A stretch of 64,000 bases of DNA from assembly GCF_900091415.1 (NCBI RefSeq), contig NZ_FMHU01000001.1, forward strand, positions 186,001 through 250,000, written 5' to 3'. Shown piece by piece: positions 58,648 to 64,000 of the stretch (position 1 is the stretch's first letter; each line of letters opens with the position of its first letter). The translations under genes were made by a program, and so were the position numbers. The notes under the pieces were generated by a model that did no database searches, was not told where the DNA came from, and saw nothing but the letters and a program-made list of their open reading frames with translations. The DNA is from Micromonospora inyonensis (GTDB taxonomy: Bacteria; Actinomycetota; Actinomycetes; Mycobacteriales; Micromonosporaceae).

Positions 58648-59282
58648 ATCCCGAACACGTGTGCACGGTCACGGGAGTTCACAAGTTTTTCGGCCGCACC
58701 GATTGCTACCTCCCGGGGCGGCGGGCAGCAGCCGGGCCGGGACCGTGCAACCGGCACGAACCCGGCCGTCGGGTCGGACCGTTTGCCCTGCTCGACGTCG
58801 ATACCGTTCACCGTGCCGTGGATCTGCACGTCATCTTCGAACCCGGCGTCGACCCACGCCTTGACCACCGTCGGAGTGTGTGTCACCACGTTGTCCAGCA
58901 ATCGCACGCCGATCGCGTTGTCGGTGACCGACGCGGCGGTGACCACCACCGCGATGATCATCCCCAGGGCGTCGACCGCCAGGCCCCGGTTACGGCCCGG
59001 TACCTTCTTCGCGGCGTCCTTGCCGGTCGTGGCGGCCGGGACGTGGGTGGCCGCCCGGATCGACTGGGTGTCCAGCACCACCGCAGTCGGGTCCTCCGCA
59101 CGGCCCGCCTTCTCCCGCGCCCGGCAGCGCAGCAGATCATGGATCACCTGGTCGGTGCCGTCATCGCGGCACAGCGCAAAGTAGTAGTACGTCGCGGACT
59201 TACGTCTTCCGCTGGGCCGGTGCCGGCCCAGCGGAAGACGGACAAGTCGCCGCAAAGGCGCAATGCCAGTCAGCTCAGGCAA
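58644..59282 (-). pseudogene. IS5-family DDE transposase remnant, truncated at both ends
   Basis: The central part of this 212-codon frame reads as an IS5-type transposase: YYYFALCRDDGTDQVIHDLL, VVLDTQSIRAA (first Asp), GLAVDALG, IAVVVTAASVTD, VKAWVDAGFED (second Asp) and NGIDVEQGKR...GFVPVARSRP. The normal N-terminus is missing. The C-terminal third with the catalytic Glu is replaced after about 58.73 kb by unrelated sequence. The frame ends in a TGA overlapping the eccD ATG, so the last roughly 30 codons may be the tail of an older gene that was coupled to eccD before the insertion. No intact element ends were recognised. The product is unlikely to be an active transposase. Confidence 0.8.
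59203..59240. repeat. Perfect 18-bp inverted repeat with 2-base centre
   Basis: CGTCTTCCGCTGGGCCGG is followed by TG and then by its exact reverse complement. It lies at the 5' edge of the transposase remnant, where recognisable transposase homology starts, 70 bases downstream of the WXG100 stop. With such a short centre it would form a cruciform in DNA or a long RNA hairpin. It could act as a terminator for the upstream genes or be a rearrangement scar. No T-run follows. Confidence 0.75.
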
Positions 59283-59310
59283 TGCCTGCGGTTAGCGAGC
59301 CAATTGACGG

Positions 59311-59745
59311 TCACTCACCTTCGGTCCGTCCGACCGGGGCGAACGGCTTCTGGACAACCATGCCGCTCCTGAGTTGGCCGGGGAGAGGCTGTTCGCCGCC
59401 GGCCGGCGTGGCCCAACTGCCGGCCTGCATGGCGTTGTCGTCTTCGGTCGTGGTGGTCAGTCGCGCGTACTGCTGCATGTTCAGGTTGAGCATGTTCAGG
59501 CCCTGCTGGACCTTCTGGAAGCCGGCCAGCCAGTTGTCGACGGCCTGCTGGAACTTCGGCGCGGCCGCGTCGCTCGCCCACGAGGCGGCCAGCGCCTGGT
59601 TGGCGGCCACGACGTTCGAGTGGCTGTCCCTGGCCTCGGTCTGGGCCTGAGTGAACGCCATGACCATGCCGGTGATGGTCGCCTCGTCGGCGACGATCGG
59701 GAGTGTGTTGCCTTGCGTGACGTACCCGTACTGTTGCTCTGCCAT
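59311..59745 (-). CDS. WXG100-family protein with C-terminal extension
   Basis: A 144-residue protein starting at an ATG with a clear AAGGAGAG ribosome binding site 2-3 bases upstream, 15 bases after the glycosyltransferase stop. Two helices flank the turn AASWASDAA, so the classical W-x-G is W-A-S here. Conserved FQQAVDNWLAGFQKVQQGL and QQYARLTTTTEDD follow, then a tail of about 37 residues with Pro and Gly. It is a clear paralogue of the protein at 55499-55816: the helical core is largely identical, and the same leader AAGGAGAGTCATG is shared. WXG100 proteins form helical-hairpin dimers exported by ESX systems. No YxxxD/E signal is present in the usual place (Y is followed by ARLT). Confidence 0.85.
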   Translation of the reverse strand: MAEQQYGYVTQGNTLPIVADEATITGMVMAFTQAQTEARDSHSNVVAANQALAASWASDAAAPKFQQAVDNWLAGFQKVQQGLNMLNLNMQQYARLTTTTEDDNAMQAGSWATPAGGEQPLPGQLRSGMVVQKPFAPVGRTEGE

Positions 59746-59760
59746 GACTCTCCTTGCTCG

Positions 59761-61854
59761 TCATCCGGCGCGCGTCGCCGGAAGGTCCGTGACGTGGTCG
59801 CGCCCGCCGCGTCCGTCCGGCGGGTCGGGCCGCGGCGGCAGCAGCCGGGCCGGAACCGTGCGCTCGCCCAGGAACCAGTACTCCCGGCCGGCGGCCTCCG
59901 GTCCGGCTGCCTCGGCGTCGCCGGAGTGGGCACCGGAACCGAACCAGGTGGCGGGTGTCGCGGCACGGTCCAGCAGCGCCTCCGCCTCGGGCGGCAGTAC
60001 CACCACGTCGAGGGTCTGGTCCTGGTTGCGTCGCCGATCGGTGACCGACGTGACCGGGCCGAGGTCGGTGGAGAGGTGCCCGAACGCGAGCAGCAGCGCC
60101 GTCCACGCGGTGTCCGGATCGGGCAGCCCACGTACCAACGGGGCGACCGCGGTGAGGCACAGGTCCCCGGAGCGTGACAGGTGCTGCCAGCGCAGCAGGT
60201 CCACGCAGGCGACCAGGGTCGGCAGCGGGTCCGGGTCGGGGCAGGCGACCGGCGGCTGGCCGTCGACCGGCGGCAACCAGCTCAGCTCGCTGTGCCCGCG
60301 TACCGCCGGCGCCGGCTTGACCAGGTCGGCCGCGCCGATGCCCAGCCGGGCCAGCAGCCAGTGGTGCACCCGCCCGGTACGCATGGCGGTGACCGCCCAG
60401 GTCCAGGAGGCCGGCTCCCCCCGCCACCCGGACGCCCCCGCGACCGGCGGCCCGGTCCCGGCCCCCGGGTCCGACGGGGGCGGCGGATCCGAGCCGGCCG
60501 GTGGGTCCGAGCCGGCCGGTGGGTCCGAGCCGGCCGGCTGGGGGGTGTCGGCGGCGTACAGGTCGCGCGGGTCGCGCAGGTAGTTGTACCGCGCGCCCTC
60601 CAGCCACAGCGCCAGCGCGGGATGCCCGGCCGGGGCCAGGATGACGTCGTTGAGGACGATCTCGTCGGTGAGCGCGTGCAGCGTGAACCCGTGCGTCGAC
60701 GCGGCCACCCGGTCGAACAGCTCCGGCAACCGGGCCGGCCCGTCGGCCTCCGGCTGCCCGTGCCACCGGCCACGGAACAACCGGTACCCACCGCCCTCGG
60801 CCCCCTGGTCCGTCGGATTGCCGGCACCCGGACCCTCCGGGCTGTCGGCCGGCTCGGCCGACGGGAGCGCGGCGTCGGGAAGGAAGTGCAGGTCACCGTC
60901 GGCGTACAGGCCGCCGAACCGGTGCACCACCTCGACCCGCAGGTGGTCGCTGGCCGCCGCGAAACCCTGCGGCAACCCCCGGTTCAGCTCCAGGGCGTAC
61001 GGGCTGTGCAGGGTCATCGGCGCGTTCGCGGGGAACAGTTCGGCCACGCTCACCAGGTGGATGCCGTGGGTGTCGGCCCAGGTCAGCAGGGCGCGTACCG
61101 GGGCCAGCGGATCGGGTCGGCCGGCCGGGGCGGGTGGGGTGGCGCGGGCCGCGTCGAAGCGGGCCCGTGGGATGTCCGTCCACAGCACGAAGTCGACCTG
61201 GCCGGCGTAGCTGTCGGCCGCCGCGCCGTAGTTGGCCCAGAAGCCGTTCGACTCGGGCAGCGGGCGGCCGAGCCAGATGCCGTGCACGACGTGCGGGATG
61301 GCGGTGGTGTCGGGAAGCGGTGGCGTGTGCTCCGGTTGGCCCCAGAGCCGGGCGGTCCCGGCGCGCCGGAACGTGCTGACCCGGCCGGCGTCGGCGGCGA
61401 GGGCCGCCGGCTCCAGGTCGGCGGCGCTCGGGGCCGGACGGGTCATGCTCACCCGCCGCAACAGCGGCGCGACCAGGTGCGGGGCGAGACGGCGTACGTC
61501 GGTGCCGGCGAGGAACTCCGGTGCCGGCGACAGCCGGCGGGAGCCGAAGACGTCGCCGCCGATCCAGCGGCGCGCCAGGTTCTCCTCGGCCGCCCAGGTG
61601 TACAGGGCGGGGTAGGTCATCCGGCGCAGCCAGTCCAGCAGCCCCGTGTCGCAGGGCCACGCGGTCGGCGCGGCCGACGGTCCCGGCAGGCAGGCCAGGG
61701 TCCGTAGCCGCCGGGCCAGCTCCTCGGCCGCCGCGTACGCCGCAGCGGGCCCGGCCGGTTCAGCGGGCTCGACCGGCTCGGCCGCCGCGACCGGCCTGCC
61801 GGGGCGGGCCGGTGGGGTGGGCGTACGGCGCCGGCGAGTGGCGGTGCGGGTCAT
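59761..61854 (-). CDS. Glycosyltransferase of the large-clostridial-toxin / DXD sugar-binding type
   Basis: A 697-residue protein. I chose the ATG at 61852-61854 because it overlaps the eccC stop as ATGA; the frame is open further upstream but that part is antisense-like overlap with eccC. After an Ala/Pro-rich N-terminus and a helical region comes IPHVVHGIWLG (about 61.28 kb), then FVLWTD, then ASDHLRVEVVHRFGGLYADGD (about 60.9 kb). The SD..R......GG.Y.D.D pattern is the nucleotide-sugar and metal-binding core of the Gly_transf_sug / TcdA-TcdB catalytic family, with D-G-D as the DXD. An insert of about 50 residues contains three PAGSDP repeats. No signal peptide is seen. It sits between EccC and a WXG100 protein. 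It could modify a secreted component or be an effector itself. Fold assignment is strong; substrate unknown. Confidence 0.8.
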   Translation of the reverse strand: MTRTATRRRRTPTPPARPGRPVAAAEPVEPAEPAGPAAAYAAAEELARRLRTLACLPGPSAAPTAWPCDTGLLDWLRRMTYPALYTWAAEENLARRWIGGDVFGSRRLSPAPEFLAGTDVRRLAPHLVAPLLRRVSMTRPAPSAADLEPAALAADAGRVSTFRRAGTARLWGQPEHTPPLPDTTAIPHVVHGIWLGRPLPESNGFWANYGAAADSYAGQVDFVLWTDIPRARFDAARATPPAPAGRPDPLAPVRALLTWADTHGIHLVSVAELFPANAPMTLHSPYALELNRGLPQGFAAASDHLRVEVVHRFGGLYADGDLHFLPDAALPSAEPADSPEGPGAGNPTDQGAEGGGYRLFRGRWHGQPEADGPARLPELFDRVAASTHGFTLHALTDEIVLNDVILAPAGHPALALWLEGARYNYLRDPRDLYAADTPQPAGSDPPAGSDPPAGSDPPPPSDPGAGTGPPVAGASGWRGEPASWTWAVTAMRTGRVHHWLLARLGIGAADLVKPAPAVRGHSELSWLPPVDGQPPVACPDPDPLPTLVACVDLLRWQHLSRSGDLCLTAVAPLVRGLPDPDTAWTALLLAFGHLSTDLGPVTSVTDRRRNQDQTLDVVVLPPEAEALLDRAATPATWFGSGAHSGDAEAAGPEAAGREYWFLGERTVPARLLPPRPDPPDGRGGRDHVTDLPATRAG

Positions 61855-64000
61855 CGGTCGGCCCCGGTGGACACCACGGGCCCGGGTACCAGTGCCGTCT
61901 GGATCAACCGGCCGCCGCGCCGGGTGCACAGCAGCGCCCGACCCGGGGGCAGCGGACGCGGCTTGATGTTGCCCAGCAGCGGACCCTCCGTCGGCGGGCA
62001 GGACAGCGCCACGTCCGGAGTGTTCAGTTCCTGGATGCGCCGCAGCAGCGGGTCCATCGACAACCGCATCGCCCCGGCCGCGGCCCGCGCGACGACCACG
62101 TGCAGCCCGATGTCGCCGCCCTGGGGCAGCAACGGGATCAGGTGGGCCAGCGGGTTGTCGGGCCCGGCGAGCAGTTCGTAGTCGTCGACCAGGACGTACA
62201 GTGACGGGCCGGACCACCAGTCGCGGGCGCGTAGCTGCTCGGGGGTGATGTCGGGGCCGGGAACCCGGGGCCGGAGGCCGGCCAGTGCCTCGGCGGCGGT
62301 GTCCCGGGTGCTGTCCGCCGAGACCGAGTAGCCGAGCCGGTACTCGGCCGGTACGTCGTCGAAGAGCTGCCGCCGGTAGTCGACGGCCATGATGCGCGCC
62401 TGGGCCGGAGTGTGGCTGGCGACGATCGCGTGGGCGAGGAGGCGCAGCATGTTCGTCTTGCCGCTCTCGGTGTCCCCCAGCACGGTCAGGTGCGGCATCA
62501 GCCGGAAGTCGTGCCACACCGGCGCGAGCTGGTCCTCGTCCACGCCGAGCGCGATGCGGGCACCCTGCGGCGCCGGCAGCTCGGCCATCGGCAGCGAGGC
62601 CGGCAGGGTGCGTACCGCGGCGGCACGTTCCCCGGACCAGTTGTCCGCCACGGCGGACACCAGGTGCTCGGTGGCCGCGGCGAGCCCCTCGGCCGACTGG
62701 ACGCCGTCGATGCGCGGCAGCGCGCCGAGGAAGTGCAGCTTCGCGTCGGTCAGCCCGTGCCCGGGGCGGCGGGGCACCTGGGCCGCCGCACGCAGGTCGA
62801 TCCCGGACTCCACCGGGTCACCCAGGCGCAGTTCGAGGCGGGTCCCGATCTTGTCCCGCATCGACATGTGCAGCTCCGACCAGCGGCCCATGGTGATCAT
62901 CACGTGGACCCCGTAGTTCAGGCCACGGGCCGCGATGTCCCGGGCCATCTCCTCGGCCGGCTCGAACTCCTGGCGCAGCACGAACCACCCGTCCACGACC
63001 AGGAACACGTCGCCGAACCGGTCCTCCGGGATGCGCCCGTCGGCCTGCGCCTGCCGGTAGGCGTCCCGGCCGTGGATGCCCAGGTCAGCGCAGCGCCGTT
63101 CCCGCTCGATCAGGATCGAGCGGACCTCGGCCACCGTGCGGCCCACCCGCTCCGGTTCGTGCCGGCCGGCGACCCCGCCGACGTGCGGCAGGCCGGTCAA
63201 CCCGGTCAGCGAACCGCCGCCGAAGTCGAGGCAGTAGAACTGCACCTGTCGCGGCGAGTGGGTCAGGGCCAGCCCGCACACCAGCGACCGCAGCAGGGTG
63301 CTCTTGCCGCTCTGCGGTCCGCCGGCCACGCCCACGTGCCCACCGACCCCGGACAGGTCCACCACGAGCAGGTCGCGCACCTGCTCGAACGGCTTGTCGA
63401 TGAGACCGACCGGCACCCGCAGGTACCCCTGGCCGACGTCGATCGGACGCAGCCCGTGCTCGGGGTCGGGCAGCAGCGGCGGCAGCACGTCGTCCAGGGT
63501 CGGCGCGTCCTCCAGCGGCGCCATCCACACCTGGTGTGCCGGCGGACCCTGGTCGACCAGCCGGTCGACCAGCGCGTGCAGCACGATGGTGCCGGTGTCG
63601 GTCGACTCGTCCGGCGCCGGCTCCGAGGGCGGGCGCGGCGCCGGGACGGCGGGCGCGGCGGCCCCGGCGGTGAACGGGACCACCTGGCTGGCGATCACCT
63701 CGCGGTGCAGCCCGGTGCTGCGCACCCGGTGCGGGCCGGACACGTACGCGGCCCGGAACCGGGTGATGCTGGTGACGCTGGAGCGCAGGTATCCGTTGCC
63801 CGGATCGCCCGGCAGCTCGTACGCGTCGGGTACGCCGATGACGGCCCGCGACTCCATCGCGGAGAAGGTCCGCAGCCCGATCCGGTACGACAGGTGGCCC
63901 TCCAACTGGTGGATGCGCCCGTCCTCCAGGCGCTGGGAGGCCAGCAGCAGGTGCACCGCGAGCGAACGGCCGAGCCGACCGATCATCACGAACAGCTGGA
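61851..64000 (-). CDS. eccC: EccC, type VII secretion FtsK/SpoIIIE ATPase (C-terminal part, runs off the window)
   Basis: The frame is open to the right window edge and ends in a TGA at 61851-61853, so only about the last 716 residues are seen. The visible part begins inside the first ATPase domain (LFVMIGRLGRSL, then LLLASQRLEDGR and SYRIGLRTFSAMESRAVIGV, all typical of EccC). Two further ATPase domains follow. The second has the P-loop GGPQSGKST (about 63.31 kb) and a Walker-B-like VFLVVDG. The third has GDTESGKTN (about 62.46 kb) and LYVLVDDYE. EccC is the motor of ESX systems and binds the C-terminal tails of WXG100 substrates at the inner membrane. The stop overlaps the next gene's start as ATGA, which suggests translational coupling. 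Family certain; the membrane segments and N-terminus lie outside the window. Confidence 0.95.
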   Translation of the reverse strand, partial: QLFVMIGRLGRSLAVHLLLASQRLEDGRIHQLEGHLSYRIGLRTFSAMESRAVIGVPDAYELPGDPGNGYLRSSVTSITRFRAAYVSGPHRVRSTGLHREVIASQVVPFTAGAAAPAVPAPRPPSEPAPDESTDTGTIVLHALVDRLVDQGPPAHQVWMAPLEDAPTLDDVLPPLLPDPEHGLRPIDVGQGYLRVPVGLIDKPFEQVRDLLVVDLSGVGGHVGVAGGPQSGKSTLLRSLVCGLALTHSPRQVQFYCLDFGGGSLTGLTGLPHVGGVAGRHEPERVGRTVAEVRSILIERERRCADLGIHGRDAYRQAQADGRIPEDRFGDVFLVVDGWFVLRQEFEPAEEMARDIAARGLNYGVHVMITMGRWSELHMSMRDKIGTRLELRLGDPVESGIDLRAAAQVPRRPGHGLTDAKLHFLGALPRIDGVQSAEGLAAATEHLVSAVADNWSGERAAAVRTLPASLPMAELPAPQGARIALGVDEDQLAPVWHDFRLMPHLTVLGDTESGKTNMLRLLAHAIVASHTPAQARIMAVDYRRQLFDDVPAEYRLGYSVSADSTRDTAAEALAGLRPRVPGPDITPEQLRARDWWSGPSLYVLVDDYELLAGPDNPLAHLIPLLPQGGDIGLHVVVARAAAGAMRLSMDPLLRRIQELNTPDVALSCPPTEGPLLGNIKPRPLPPGRALLCTRRGGRLIQTALVPGPVVSTGADR

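Noticed and set aside
61855..62517. Upstream extension of the glycosyltransferase frame
   Set aside because: It overlaps the third ATPase domain of EccC. The ATGA-coupled start at 61854 explains the gene better.

Overview
The window is high-GC DNA with the coding style of a filamentous actinomycete. The gene set (EccC, EccD, EccB, several WXG100 proteins, a YbaB-like protein and very large repeat proteins) points to a type VII secretion (ESX-like) locus of a Micromonosporaceae-type organism. The family call is an inference from gene content and style, not from a marker gene. Every gene I accept is on the minus strand and reads from high to low coordinates. No tRNA, rRNA, CRISPR array or replication origin was seen.

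Right part (about 50.3-64.0 kb), in transcription order: the C-terminal part of the ATPase EccC (cut by the window edge), a glycosyltransferase of the large-clostridial-toxin type coupled to it by an ATGA overlap, a long WXG100 protein, a truncated IS5-family transposase remnant containing a perfect palindrome, EccD, EccB, two WXG100 proteins followed by a strong hairpin, a 123-residue protein, a 1109-residue low-complexity repeat protein, a YbaB-like protein and a 113-residue protein.

Left part (1-50289) is one uninterrupted minus-strand reading frame: 16,763 codons from its ATG to the window edge with no stop, so the gene continues beyond the window. Its protein (over 1.7 MDa as a rough estimate) looks like a type VII-associated polymorphic-toxin giant. 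Order from the N-terminus: a helical hydrophobic N-terminal domain, Pro/Ala-rich linkers, a papain-like Cys/His/Asp domain, three 82-residue acidic repeats, four copies of an approximately 600-residue module (here called M), then alternating metzincin-like zinc-protease domains (Z, motif HExxHxxGxxH, six copies) and further M modules (nine in total), interrupted by a roughly 4100-residue scaffold with a coiled coil. Then come a Tox-PL-type deamidase domain, a 7-blade WD40 propeller, an unknown region, an 8-repeat WD40 array, a second Tox-PL domain and a conserved C-terminal region.

The most unusual features are: the size of this single gene; the repeated Z-M units with very recent in-frame duplications; eukaryote-like WD40 propellers next to two nearly identical deamidase domains; and, at the ends of five M modules, a bipartite basic cluster KR-(12 residues)-KRRR resembling a nuclear localisation signal, with a variant KRPR before the first Tox-PL domain. 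A working model is that the ESX apparatus exports the giant protein or its processed pieces as a multi-effector weapon or host-directed factor. That model is inference; the reading frame, motifs and repeats are seen directly.
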